From Planctomycetota bacterium (lineage in GTDB: Bacteria; Planctomycetota; Planctomycetia; Pirellulales; UBA7805), in the NCBI GenBank assembly GCA_003389215.1, contig QQVP01000050.1, positions 1-44,775 of the forward strand: a stretch of DNA of 44,775 nt, read 5' to 3'. The position numbers were made by a program, and so were the translations under genes. The notes under the pieces were generated by a model. The model worked only from the letters and a program-made list of their open reading frames with translations, did not search any database and was not told where the DNA came from. Every line of letters starts with the position of its first letter. Position 1 is the stretch's first letter. This document shows, in pieces, positions 1 to 8,816 of the stretch.

Positions 1-119
1 CCTGGCTGGCTCGCTACCGCCGCCACAGCAAAGACTACGAGAAGACCACCGCCTCCGCCGAAGCCTTCACCTACATCGCCATGATCAACCTGATGTCAAA
101 GCGCCTCGCCAACCAATAA
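1..119 (+). pseudogene. IS5-type transposase, C-terminal end (cut by window edge)
   Basis: The third frame reads 38 residues (WLARYRRHSKDYEKTTASAE, then a Y-I-A-M-I segment and L-x-x-R-L-A) to a TAA stop at 117-119. This is the usual end of IS5-family DDE transposases, where W-L-x-x-Y-R-R and S-K-D-Y-E-x-T are conserved and the last catalytic acid lies just upstream. The gene begins outside the window, so its integrity cannot be judged. The bases after the stop (GGGACACGTTCT, about 129-140) may be the right inverted repeat, but the left end is not visible. The family call rests on sequence resemblance only. Confidence 0.6.
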
Positions 120-240
120 ACACCTATCGGGACACGTTCTCAGCCGCAGCCCGGCTCTGAACATGACGCTTTCGCGAGCGTACTTGGTCGAACTGGGACT
201 TCCTCTGCTCCACCAACCCGAAGTGAAAGTTTAACCAGCC

Positions 241-315
241 GAACCGCCGTGGTACGGACCCGTATGCCCGGTGGTGTGGGAGGGCGGGAGCCGCAAGGCT
301 CCCCCCTATCCCGAT
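241..315 (+). ncRNA. Group II intron 3' remnant (domains V and VI)
   Basis: Bases 241-276 fold as a domain-V-like hairpin. ACCGCCG pairs with CGGTGGT, and after an internal bulge GTACG pairs with CGTAT around a 4-nt GACC loop. A second hairpin follows at 286-303 (GGGAGCC, GCAA tetraloop, GGCTCCC), then a pyrimidine-rich CTATCCCGAT end, typical of a domain VI and 3' splice site. No reverse transcriptase gene and no 5' intron domains remain; the IS fragment lies only about 120 bp upstream. On the minus strand, recombinase coding sequence resumes right after base 315, so the intron inserted into that gene in antisense orientation. A covariance-model search would settle it. Confidence 0.55.
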
Positions 316-1727
316 TGCTGGGACGAGACTTGCGCCGTCGAGCGAAAAGTTCAAACAGACGATTTCCAGCAACCGACGTTTTGCCCGGACATCCGCGTTA
401 AGCCATTTCTCACGCAGTGTTTGCGAAAGTTCAAACGCTTTGCTCGCAATGTCGGCCTGTTCGCTGCGATCACGATCGCAGGCCTCGAGTTGAAGTGTCA
501 ACTGGGCAATGCGATCGCGCAGTTCCCGGCTCTTGGTGGCGAACGTGGCCTCCTCGATTTCGTCGTTCAGACGTAGGTTGAGTAATCGGTCTTGTTGGTT
601 TCGCTGTGATGTCAATTGGCGGCTGAGTTCGGCCGCCCGCTCTTGGCCGTCACGTTGTTGGTCTTGAGTGCGGGCTCTGAGCACGCGTCCAAACCAATCC
701 CGCACGCGGTCGTCTTGAATGCGAATTTGATCAAACATTGCCAACACCTGCTGGTCGAGATCGGCTTCGCGGATTCGAATGCGAGGATGGCCGTTCTTGT
801 TGTACTTCGCACAGCGGTAGTACACGTATTGTTTTGGTCCCTTCTTGGTGTCCTTGATCTTTGCCTCACCGGTCACAGCGTTGCCGCAGTGGCCGCAGGT
901 GATCCTCTCGCAGCCATAAACAAGATCGTGCGACTGGTACGTCTGTTCGCCGAGAAGCGCCTGCACGCGGTCAAACACCGCTCTGCTAACAAGCGGTTCA
1001 TGGCTGCCGGGGTACCACTCCCCGTGGTACGCGATCTCACCGATGTAAGCCCGGTCCCGCAGAATCGTGTGGAGCTTGCTCCGTGTGAAGCGAGGCGCTG
1101 ACTCGGAATACGAGACTCCCGTTTCAGCGAGATGTGCTACCAGCGAATCGAGCGTGTGGCCGTGAAATGCGTAGAGCTCAAAGATGCGCTCGATCTTGGG
1201 GCCGTGCTCCGGATCGACTTCGACGAGACTACGGTCGTTGTGGCGAACGTTGCGATAGCCGTATGGTGCCTTGCCGACGAACAGTCCCTCCTTCACGCGG
1301 CGGGCAAGACCGTCTTTGACGTCCACCGGCTGCTGTTCGGTGTAGAAGCTGGCCATGTTGGCGAGAGTGCGACGCATCATACGGCCGGCTGGCGTGTTTT
1401 CCTGTAAATCACCGGCACGCCGTAATCGTCCTCAAGACGTTCTAGCTCCACGTAGTCGAACAAGTTGCGGGCCGCCCGATCGACCTTGAAGAACAGGAGC
1501 CCGTCGAGCTTCCGGGCGTGCTTCTTGGCGTAGGCCAGCACTTCCTTGAAGATTCGTCGCTCGTCCGATCTCGTCGCCGTCTCGGCGATGCGAAACAGCC
1601 GCACGATGTCGCCAGCATGCTTATCGGCGAAGGCCTGGAATCCCTCTTCCTGAACTTCGAGCGAAAAACCCTCGCGCTCCTGTTCACGACTGGAGACTCT
1701 TGCCACGGCTAGGTACTGCTTTTTCAT
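316..1727 (-). pseudogene. Large serine recombinase, frameshifted and 3'-interrupted
   Basis: The N-terminal part (1727 down to about 1400) reads MKKQYLAVARVSSREQEREG and on through a resolvase catalytic domain. It contains the nucleophile segment A-R-V-S-S-R-E-Q and the F-x-K-V-D-R-x-A-R helix. The frame is lost near 1400. It resumes about one codon later in another frame (Q-E-N-T-P-A-G-R-M-M-R-R-T-L-A-N-M), continuing into a recombinase DNA-binding domain, a zinc ribbon (C-x-H-C-G-N-A-V) and a coiled-coil region. A few expected residues between G-V-P-V-I and E-N-T-P are missing, so a small deletion is likely. The end of the family (D-G-A-S-L-V-P) is followed immediately by the group II intron remnant; the open frame only reads through it to base 124. 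The gene is almost certainly inactive. The start at 1727 was chosen for its match to the family N-terminus. Confidence 0.8.
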
Positions 1728-1926
1728 GCGGATTTTCCAAAAGGTCGAGTAGATGACCGACGTCGAGAAGGATTTCCATGGCATCCTCAGCGGTCAAGGG
1801 ATCGGCATAGAATGGCTGCCAGGTAGCAACCGTATCGCGGAGCAGTTCGTCGGTGATCCACTCCGGAGCACCGGCTGGAACGGGGTATGTGCCTTCGTCT
1901 GGCTTGATTGGGACTGCGCGAGACAT
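1684..1926 (-). CDS. Small conserved recombinase-associated protein
   Basis: This 80-residue ORF ends inside the start of the recombinase gene (44-nt overlap), suggesting translational coupling in the original element. Its core, W-I-T-D-E-L-L-R-D-T-V-A-T-W-Q-P-F-Y followed by L-T-A-E-D-A-M-E-I-L, is acidic and helical. It resembles small proteins I associate with serine-recombinase loci in planctomycetes and other bacteria. No catalytic or nucleic-acid-binding motif is visible, so no function is assigned. It may be a partner or regulator of the recombinase. No clear Shine-Dalgarno sequence precedes the ATG. Since its partner is broken, it may itself be decaying. Confidence 0.55.
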   Translation of the reverse strand: MSRAVPIKPDEGTYPVPAGAPEWITDELLRDTVATWQPFYADPLTAEDAMEILLDVGHLLDLLENPHEKAVPSRGKSLQS

Positions 1927-2070
1927 GCCAAGGTTCGCTTTCGGCTCGGAGAACGGGCCACAACCATGGACGAAACGGTGGTGGCGAACCGAGAGCTAGG
2001 CATCTGCGCGCTGGATTGGGGCGACATGCGGGCATCGGACCCGGAGATCGTCGTAACCCGTTGATATAGT

Positions 2071-2340
2071 TAAAGAAAACGCGTTTTCGCGTCATATTCC
2101 GGGCATTGATCTTGTGCTTGGTCAACAGGTCGAGTTCGTCGCCAAAGTGACGATTGGTGTTTTGTGGCGGAGTACCGCCGATGCTCGGTACCGGAGCGTC
2201 CGTGTTCGACTGGAAATGGTAGTACCACGCCAGCCGTTTCAGCTTGTTCGTCGGATTGGCGGTTAGCAACACGTTGGGGCTGATGGTATTCGTGCGCTGT
2301 ACCGCGTCGATGTAGCCGAGGCTAGAACACGTTGGGATCC
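2071..2340 (-). pseudogene. Alginate-export-type outer-membrane porin, C-terminal fragment
   Basis: The minus strand reads L-G-Y-I-D-A-V-Q-R-T-N-T-I-S-P-N, then a W-Y-Y-H-F strand, V-P-S-I-G-G-T-P-P-Q and H-F-G-D-E-L-D-L-L-T-K-H. These alternating hydrophobic strands and the S-I-G-G-T-P-P-Q turn resemble the last strands of alginate-export beta-barrels found in planctomycetes. Nothing barrel-like precedes it, and the expected final strands after H-K-I-N-A-R-N are replaced by unrelated sequence. It is therefore a fragment, probably left by the rearrangements that brought in the recombinase. The assignment is from memory of the family and is moderately uncertain; bounds are approximate. Confidence 0.4.
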
Positions 2341-2364
2341 TTCGGTGAGCGCCTCCTACCTGAA

Positions 2365-3504
2365 TCACTCCATATTGCCGGTCGCCTCGGCCTCGATTCC
2401 GGCACCGACCGGCGGGATCGGTAGATCGCGTTCAGTGCAGGCCGAGAGCACAACACTGCGCAGGCCGACCACGAATTGGAGTCTTTCTCCGTGCCCGAGT
2501 CGCGACGTGACTCGCGTGACCGCACGGTAGCCATCGCGCAAGAGCACGATGGTCTGTCCCTCGAAAGCGATAAATTGCGCCAGGTCATCGTCAATGTTGG
2601 TGTTTTTCAGTCGCCGCAGAACTTCGGCACGCCCCAGGCTGAGTTCTGCACGTTCGACGATCTGCGCAAGAACTTCCTGATATCCAGCCAGTTTCTCTTC
2701 ATCGTGCGTGTCGGCCAGTAGATCGTGGCCCACTCGCAAATCGTACATCCGCTCAAGGAAGATTGACACCAGATCTCCGGTAATCACGTGGCCGTGCTGC
2801 GGCGCGATGGTCTCAACCGTCGGTCGCAACTGCCGAATCTGCTGGACCGCGTATCGTAGCACTTCGCGGGTCGGCATATAGATCTCGTGAAACTGGGCGA
2901 TGCCGGACCAATCCTCCTCGGTCGCGATAAGATGAACTCCGCCGAGCCGATTGAAACCGCCGAAGAGGTCGCCCGAGAACAACGTACGGATCTCTGGGTC
3001 GTAGAACGCCATCGCGCCGCGAAAATGGCAAAAAGGCGTCGGCACCACCTGCCAGTCGTGTCCCGCAGCAATCGAAAACCTTGTCTTGGCAGCCACATTC
3101 GCCAAGTGAATGCGACCTGGCGTGAAACGCAGATGCTGAAGCAGTCGCCACGTCTCTTCCGTGGCGATCATCTTGATCTTCGGATTTGCAAGACAGAAGA
3201 AGGGGCAATTTCCCGTGACATCGGGATCTTGATGGTTGACCGTGAAACGATCGATTTCCGAGATGTCCCCCACCAACTCACCAATGTTTGCTTCGACCAC
3301 GGGAAAATCCAAGCGGGACCCGGGGTCGACGCAGACATGATACGACGAACGGTTCGTGTCAAGCGTCCGCACGTACGTATTACACTGCAGGAGTGCTTCA
3401 GGATTGCGATGACCAACCATCCAACAATCCGGACCGACATCGAGAGGTCCAGTGGGAACCCGAGATGAGTTGTCCTGAGAAGGTGAGTCCGAATGCGGGG
3501 ACAT
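2365..3504 (-). CDS. Metallo-beta-lactamase-fold diiron protein (ODP type)
   Basis: The 379-residue product has the flavodiiron-type metallo-beta-lactamase fold without a flavodoxin domain. Metal-ligand blocks are in family order: VNHQDPDVTGN (H91, D93, D95), F-C-H-F (H160), F-S-G-D-L-F-G-G-F (D179) and P-Q-H-G-H (H237). The usual flavodiiron H-x-E-x-D-H is altered to H-x-D-x-D-V, as expected for oxygen-binding diiron (ODP) proteins, some of which bind O2 or NO rather than reduce it. The C-terminal 130 residues are mostly helical and unassigned. A G-rich Shine-Dalgarno (GGGGGGAG) precedes the ATG at 3504. The gene stands alone, divergent from the nitrate reductase operon, which hints at NO or O2 sensing or protection; that role is inference. 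Confidence 0.7.
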   Translation of the reverse strand: MSPHSDSPSQDNSSRVPTGPLDVGPDCWMVGHRNPEALLQCNTYVRTLDTNRSSYHVCVDPGSRLDFPVVEANIGELVGDISEIDRFTVNHQDPDVTGNCPFFCLANPKIKMIATEETWRLLQHLRFTPGRIHLANVAAKTRFSIAAGHDWQVVPTPFCHFRGAMAFYDPEIRTLFSGDLFGGFNRLGGVHLIATEEDWSGIAQFHEIYMPTREVLRYAVQQIRQLRPTVETIAPQHGHVITGDLVSIFLERMYDLRVGHDLLADTHDEEKLAGYQEVLAQIVERAELSLGRAEVLRRLKNTNIDDDLAQFIAFEGQTIVLLRDGYRAVTRVTSRLGHGERLQFVVGLRSVVLSACTERDLPIPPVGAGIEAEATGNME

Positions 3505-4262
3505 AGCCGCTCCCCCCGGTTCATTATGTGAGCAACGACTCCGACGCGCCGTGCGTCGTCGCCAGATATGCCAACGATCGTGTATTACCTCTCCTTGCAG
3601 CGGGCGACATGAATGACAACCAATAAATCTTCTGCTTCCCTATCTACTCCTCGCTCCGTGACGATGTCAACCTTTCGTGTGACATGGTGATTCCATAAAC
3701 GTTGCCGAGTGGGATCCAATTGCAATCCGCTTGGTGGTGCCGCGCCAGGAATGGAATGCTCGATACCCCGACAGCATTTTTCGGCGCTTTTGGCGTAAGG
3801 GCGCCAAAACGGTAGCAACAGCCGCCAACCTGATTGGCGTCTACCGCTGGCCTTGTTGCGAAACGCGTTTGCGAACGTCCGTCGCGAGGGCGAAGCTCCT
3901 GCCGAGCCGCAGAATCCTTCGTGGCTCTCGGCTCGCCGGGAGGCTCGCGTTCTCTGTTGAAACAAAGCCGCGTTCTCGGTTGAAACAAAGCCTAGAACTA
4001 GTGCTTGCCGGTGGTGACCGCCACGCATCCCTTCGCGAACCGTGCGGTCGATGACGAAAGCGCATCTAATCCGCACACTTTTTGGAAGGAGTTTGCTCGG
4101 GCAGGAAAATTGTCGAGTTGTGGATATAGAGGTCTTGAAATATTTTATTGCCAGCACTAGTTTGCGGGTGTGCGAATTCAACCGCTCGTTAGGTAACGAC
4201 TTCAGGCATTAACCGAGCGATCACGGATCGACCAACCTTCCCATATCTGACTCGACGGAACG
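3505..4262. other. Intergenic region upstream of the nar operon
   Basis: This is the divergent space between the ODP gene and the cytochrome/nar operon and must contain the promoters of both. It holds dispersed repeat copy A (3863-3996) and a perfect 8-bp inverted repeat (TTTTGGCG at 3788-3795, CGCCAAAA at 3802-3809, 6-nt loop). The last 180 bases are AT-richer, as expected for a promoter. I found no exact FNR box (TTGAT-N4-ATCAA) and no gene I believe in. Confidence 0.5.
3863..3996 (+). repeat. Dispersed repeat, copy A
   Basis: This stretch matches 25383-25494 over about 110 bases in the same orientation, with scattered substitutions and a few indels. Both copies start ACGCGTTTGCGAACGTCCGT and end TTGAAACAAAGCCTAGA. 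The middle folds as an imperfect hairpin (GCCGAGCC-GC pairing with GTGGCTC-T-CGGC). Copy A also carries an internal duplication of the GTTCTCGGTTGAAACAAAGCC-like tail. No ORF spans it. It is probably an interspersed palindromic or MITE-like element of this genome. Confidence 0.7.
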
Positions 4263-5147
4263 ATGTCCCCTCCACTATTTCGACGCTGCGAAGCAGCCGC
4301 GACTCTGACCCTGGTGGTTAGTCTCTTGGTCGCGGTGGTCGCGGGCGAGGCTGTCGCCCAAGACACGGCCGATTATTTCCGAGCCAATTGCAAGGCATGT
4401 CACACGATTGGGGGCGGCCCTCTGTCCGGTCCCGATCTGAAGGATGTCACCGAACGAAAAGACCGTGAATGGCTCATTCGCTTCATGCGCGATCCGAAGG
4501 CGGTCATCGACAGCGGTGATGAGTACGCCCAAAAAATTTGGAAGGATTCGCGCGAGGTGTACATGCCGGCGCTGCCCGGTGTCGCGGAACGAGGGGAGGA
4601 GTTGCTCAACCTGATTGAGGCGGAGTCGAAGCTCGAGCAATCGCAGTTCAAAGGCCTGCCGGTTTCTGACCGGCCGTTTACGGACGAAGACCGCAAGAAG
4701 GGTCGGCAGATTTTTCTGGGAACGCAGCGACTCGAAGCCGGCGGAGCGGCCTGCATATCGTGTCACAGTATGCATGACACGCCGACCCTCGGCGGGGGAC
4801 GACTCGTCCCGGAAAAATCGGACCTGACTCAGGTTTTCGGCCAACCTGAACATCGCGATCGCAAGGCATTCAGCAATTGGTTGGCCGATCCTCCTTCGCC
4901 CAACATGAAAGCCGCGTTTCGCGATCATCGGCTTACGGCCGATGAGGTCCACGCCTTGGTTGCCTATTTCGAAGACGCTTCGAAGCGGGGCACAGCGGCC
5001 CAGCCGGTCGTCGCGCGCATCGCGTTTCTGCTTTCCGGTTTGGCCGGGGCCGTCGTGCTCATTTTCTCTTTCGACGCAATTTGGAAACGGCGTTTTCACG
5101 CGGTTCGCCGACCGCTGGTCGACGCGAACGCCACACGAGGCCACTGA
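4263..5147 (+). CDS. narC: Membrane-anchored diheme cytochrome c (NarC-like)
   Basis: The 294-residue protein has a signal peptide ending near A-V-A-Q-D (residue about 33) and two c-type heme sites, C-K-A-C-H (about 43) and C-I-S-C-H (about 164). Possible Met ligands are in Y-M-P-A-L-P and N-M-K-A-A-F. A C-terminal membrane helix lies at about 250-272, followed by a basic tail, so both hemes face the periplasm. Its stop codon overlaps the narG start (TGATG), so the two are translationally coupled. In Thermus a diheme cytochrome encoded directly upstream of narGHJI (NarC) is part of the nitrate reductase; position and heme content match that arrangement, and the symbol is given by this analogy. 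It probably takes electrons from NarI outward or links Nar to other periplasmic carriers. Confidence 0.8.
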   Translation: MSPPLFRRCEAAATLTLVVSLLVAVVAGEAVAQDTADYFRANCKACHTIGGGPLSGPDLKDVTERKDREWLIRFMRDPKAVIDSGDEYAQKIWKDSREVYMPALPGVAERGEELLNLIEAESKLEQSQFKGLPVSDRPFTDEDRKKGRQIFLGTQRLEAGGAACISCHSMHDTPTLGGGRLVPEKSDLTQVFGQPEHRDRKAFSNWLADPPSPNMKAAFRDHRLTADEVHALVAYFEDASKRGTAAQPVVARIAFLLSGLAGAVVLIFSFDAIWKRRFHAVRRPLVDANATRGH

Positions 5148-8100
5148 TGAGCATACTCAACGCGATCGCCTGGATCCGGGATGAGATCAACCCCAAGGGT
5201 CGGGAGTGGGAAGAGTTTTATCGCAACCGCTGGCAACACGACAATGTCGTGCGCAGTACCCACGGCGTGAACTGCACTGGCGGCTGCACCTGGAACATCC
5301 ACGTCAAAGACGGCATCGTCACCTGGGAGATGCAGGGGCTCGACTATCCGTCGCTCGAAGCCGGCATTCCGCCCTACGAACCGCGCGGTTGCCAACGCGG
5401 TATCTCCTACAGTTGGTATCTCTATAGCCCGTTGCGGGTCAAGTATCCCTACATTCGCGGCGCGCTCTTGGACCTGTGGCGCGAAGCGCGAGCCGATCAT
5501 CACGATCCGGTCGACGCCTGGAAGAGCCTCGTCGAAAATCCCGAAGCCCGCCAACGCTGGCAGCAGGCCCGCGGCAAAGGTGGACTCCGTCGAGCCGACT
5601 GGGACACGGTGCTCGAGATCATCAGCGCCTCGATGGTGCAAACGATCAAGAAGCACGGCCCCGACCGAATCGCCGGGTTTTCGCCGATCCCGGCCATGTC
5701 GATGGTAAGTTACGCCTCGGGCGCCCGATTGATGCAGTTGATCGGCGGAATCTCGCTTTCGTTCTACGATTGGTACTGCGATCTGCCGCCTGCTTCACCA
5801 GAAACCTGGGGCGAGCAGACCGACGTGCAGGAAAGCGCCGACTGGTATCACGCCAAGATGCTCGTCTCGATGGGAGCGAACATCGGCATGACGCGGACGC
5901 CCGACTGCCACTTTCTCGCCGAAGGTCGGCACAACGGCACAAAGTTGTGGGTCTTCTCGCCCGACTTCAGTCAGGTCGCCAAGTACGCGGACGAGTGGGT
6001 CGCGCTCAACGCCGGGCAGGACGGCGCCTGGTGGATGGCCGTCAATCACGTCTTGCTGACGGAGTTTCATCACCAGAAAAAGACGCCGTACTTTCTCGAC
6101 TACGCCCGCAAGTATACCGATGCTCCCTACCTGGTGGAGCTCAAGAAGGAAAAAGACGGTGTGGTTCGTCCGGGCCAATTGTTACGGGCCGGCCGCCTTG
6201 ACAAGTATTCGGAAGAAGAGCATGGCGAGTGGAAGTTTCTGATGTGGGACGAGGCGGCCGGGGGTCCCAAAATGCCGATGGGCAGTAGCGGCTTTCGCTG
6301 GGGATCAGAGAAAGGTCGCTGGAACTTGCTGCTCAAAGACGGCAAAGACGGCAGCGAGATTCGTCCGCAATTGAGTTTCCTCGACAACCATGACGCAGTC
6401 GTCGAGACGGAGTTTGACGACTTCGGCGCTGGCGGGGTCTGCCTGCGTGGCGTTCCGGTGAAAACGATTACCACCCAAGACGGACAACAGGTTCAGGTCA
6501 CCACGGCCTACGATCTGTTAATGGCGCAGTACGGCGTCAATCGTGGTCTGGCGGGCGCCTATCCGGCCGACTACGACGACGAGAACGCGCCCTATACCCC
6601 GGCCTGGAGTGAGCGATACACCGGCATGGGTCGCGACGTGGTGATCCGTTTCGCCCGCGAGTGGGGCACAACCGCCGAACACACCAATGGCAAATGTACC
6701 ATCCTCATCGGAGCGGGCATCAACCACTGGTATCACGGCAACCTCATGTATCGCGCCGGCATTCACGCCCTCATGTTCTGCGGCTGCATCGGCACCAACG
6801 GCGGCGGACTGGCTCACTATGTCGGTCAAGAGAAGCTGGCCCCGATGGAGTCGTGGTCTTCGATCGCGCTGGCCAAGGACTGGTTCCCACCGTCGCGCCT
6901 GCAAAACGCGCCCAGTTGGCACTACGTTCATACCGATCAGTGGCGTTACGAGAAAGACTTCACCGACTACCACACCGTTCCGCAACACGGCGGTGAAAAC
7001 ACGACGGCCCAGGGCCATACGATGGACATGCAGGTCCGCGCGGTTCGCCAGGGTTGGTTACCTTTCTATCCGCAATTCCCCGAGAACCCGCTCCACGTTG
7101 CCAAGCAGGCCCGCGAAGCGGGAGCCGACACGCCGGAGAAGGTCGGCGCCTGGGTCGCCGAGCGATTGAAGAGCAGGGAGATGAAGTTTTCGGTCGAAGA
7201 TCCCGACGCGGAAGAGAATTGGCCCCGCGTGTGGTTCATTTGGCGTGGCAACGCGTTGATGGCTAGCGCCAAGGGACACGAGTACTTTTTGCGTCACTAC
7301 CTGGGCACGCACGACAATGCGGTCGGCAAAGACCTGGCAGAGGACTCTGTCAAGGAAGTTGCCTGGCACGAGCACGCACCGCAGGGAAAGATGGATTTGG
7401 TCGTCGACCTGAATTTCCGTATGGATACGTCGGCGCTCTATTCGGACATCATCCTGCCGGCGGCGACTTGGTACGAGAAGGCGGATCTCAACTCGACCGA
7501 CATGCATAGCTTCATCCATCCGCTCTCCAAAGCGGTGCCGCCGTGCTGGGAGTCGAAGAGCGACTGGGCGATCTTCAAGAGTGTGGCCGAAAAGTTTTCC
7601 GAACTCGCCGAGCGACACTTTCCCGAACCGGTCGAGGACGTCGTGGCGGCGCCGCTCGCACACGACTCGCCGGCCGAGATTTCGCAGCCCGACATGAAGC
7701 AGTGGATTCACGGTGAATGCGACGCGATTCCCGGCAAGACGATGCCCGCCTTCAAGGTCGTCAAGCGCGACTACAAGAACGTCTACAACCAGTTCATCTC
7801 CTACGGGCCGAAGGTGCGCGAAAACGGACTGGCCGCGCACGGCACGGCCTATGCGATTGCCGACGAATATGACGAGTATCTGAAGACGCATCGCACGGAG
7901 ACTTGGGACGGCAACACGTATCCCTCGCTGGCGCGGGACGTCGACGTCTGCGATGCGATCCTCAATTTCGCGACCGTTACCAACGGCGAACTGGCCTACC
8001 GCTCGTACGAGAACATGGAAGCCAAGACGGGCCTTCCGCTCACGCACCTGGCCGAAAAGAACCGCGGCTTTCGCACTTCGTATCACGATATTCAGAGTCA

Positions 8101-8797
8101 GCCACGGCGATTCATTAACAGCCCGATGTGGTCGGGGTTGATCGAGAACGGCCGGTCGTATTCTCCTTTTACCTACAACGTAGAAGCGGACGTGCCTTGG
8201 CGAACACTGACCGGGCGACAGTCGTTCTATCTCGACCATCCGGTCTATCTCGATTTCGGCGAGCATCTGCCGACCTACAAGCCGAAGCCGCTGCCGACGG
8301 AATACACCGATCTACAGTTCAGCGAAGATGGCGGGGAGACCATCATGCTGAACTTCCTCACGCCCCACGGCAAATGGCACATTCACTCGACCTACGGCGA
8401 CAACCTACGCATGACGACGCTTTCACGAGGCGTCTACCCATTGTGGATGAATGACAACGACGCCGCGTCACTCGGAATCGCCGACAACGATTGGATCGAG
8501 ATCTACAACGACCACGGCGTGATCGTGACCCGCAGCGTGGTGAGCTCGCGAATCCCCCCGGGTATTTGCATGCAATATCACGCGCCGGAACGAACGCATG
8601 GCATTCCCAGGTCGCCGCTAAGAAAGAACCGTCGAGCCGGCGGTCACAACAGTCTGACTCGTACGCGGCTGAAACCGAATTTCATGATCGGCGGCTACGG
8701 TCAGTTCACGTATCACTTTAATTACTGGGGTCCGGTCGGCTGCAATCGAGACACGCATTTGCTCGTTCGCAAGTTACCCGGCAAGGTCGTGTATTAA
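5147..8797 (+). CDS. narG: Respiratory nitrate reductase, catalytic alpha subunit
   Basis: NarG reduces nitrate to nitrite at a molybdenum bis-MGD site on the cytoplasmic side. The 1216-residue product is close to the E. coli length (1247). It shows H39-x3-C43-x3-C47-x34-C82, the FS0 [4Fe-4S] motif with the NarG-specific first histidine, and the [12 protein letters not shown] block that carries the Mo aspartate ligand in E. coli NarG. The N-terminus resembles E. coli NarG ([18 protein letters not shown]) and has no Tat signal, so a cytoplasmic location is expected. The start at 5147 overlaps the narC stop and has GAGG upstream; the open frame reaches 5081 but would then overlap narC by 67 bases. 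Sequence resembles the NarG and Nitrobacter-type Nxr branch, not the periplasmic Nitrospira-type NXR. Confidence 0.96.
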   Translation: MSILNAIAWIRDEINPKGREWEEFYRNRWQHDNVVRSTHGVNCTGGCTWNIHVKDGIVTWEMQGLDYPSLEAGIPPYEPRGCQRGISYSWYLYSPLRVKYPYIRGALLDLWREARADHHDPVDAWKSLVENPEARQRWQQARGKGGLRRADWDTVLEIISASMVQTIKKHGPDRIAGFSPIPAMSMVSYASGARLMQLIGGISLSFYDWYCDLPPASPETWGEQTDVQESADWYHAKMLVSMGANIGMTRTPDCHFLAEGRHNGTKLWVFSPDFSQVAKYADEWVALNAGQDGAWWMAVNHVLLTEFHHQKKTPYFLDYARKYTDAPYLVELKKEKDGVVRPGQLLRAGRLDKYSEEEHGEWKFLMWDEAAGGPKMPMGSSGFRWGSEKGRWNLLLKDGKDGSEIRPQLSFLDNHDAVVETEFDDFGAGGVCLRGVPVKTITTQDGQQVQVTTAYDLLMAQYGVNRGLAGAYPADYDDENAPYTPAWSERYTGMGRDVVIRFAREWGTTAEHTNGKCTILIGAGINHWYHGNLMYRAGIHALMFCGCIGTNGGGLAHYVGQEKLAPMESWSSIALAKDWFPPSRLQNAPSWHYVHTDQWRYEKDFTDYHTVPQHGGENTTAQGHTMDMQVRAVRQGWLPFYPQFPENPLHVAKQAREAGADTPEKVGAWVAERLKSREMKFSVEDPDAEENWPRVWFIWRGNALMASAKGHEYFLRHYLGTHDNAVGKDLAEDSVKEVAWHEHAPQGKMDLVVDLNFRMDTSALYSDIILPAATWYEKADLNSTDMHSFIHPLSKAVPPCWESKSDWAIFKSVAEKFSELAERHFPEPVEDVVAAPLAHDSPAEISQPDMKQWIHGECDAIPGKTMPAFKVVKRDYKNVYNQFISYGPKVRENGLAAHGTAYAIADEYDEYLKTHRTETWDGNTYPSLARDVDVCDAILNFATVTNGELAYRSYENMEAKTGLPLTHLAEKNRGFRTSYHDIQSQPRRFINSPMWSGLIENGRSYSPFTYNVEADVPWRTLTGRQSFYLDHPVYLDFGEHLPTYKPKPLPTEYTDLQFSEDGGETIMLNFLTPHGKWHIHSTYGDNLRMTTLSRGVYPLWMNDNDAASLGIADNDWIEIYNDHGVIVTRSVVSSRIPPGICMQYHAPERTHGIPRSPLRKNRRAGGHNSLTRTRLKPNFMIGGYGQFTYHFNYWGPVGCNRDTHLLVRKLPGKVVY

Positions 8798-8816
8798 ACA
8801 CGCCGGAGAAAACGAC

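Noticed and set aside
160..231. Possible C-terminus of the group II intron reverse transcriptase
   Set aside because: A short frame (S-R-A-Y-L-V-E-L-G-L-P-L-L-H) ends just before domain V, where such a gene would end, but it is too short and unlike the C-termini I know.
2365..3504. Classical flavodiiron NO reductase
   Set aside because: There is no flavodoxin domain, and the H-x-E-x-D-H motif is altered to H-x-D-x-D-V.
3788..3809. Rho-independent terminator at the TTTTGGCG/CGCCAAAA inverted repeat
   Set aside because: The stem is followed by A residues, not T, on both strands, and no gene ends nearby in either direction.
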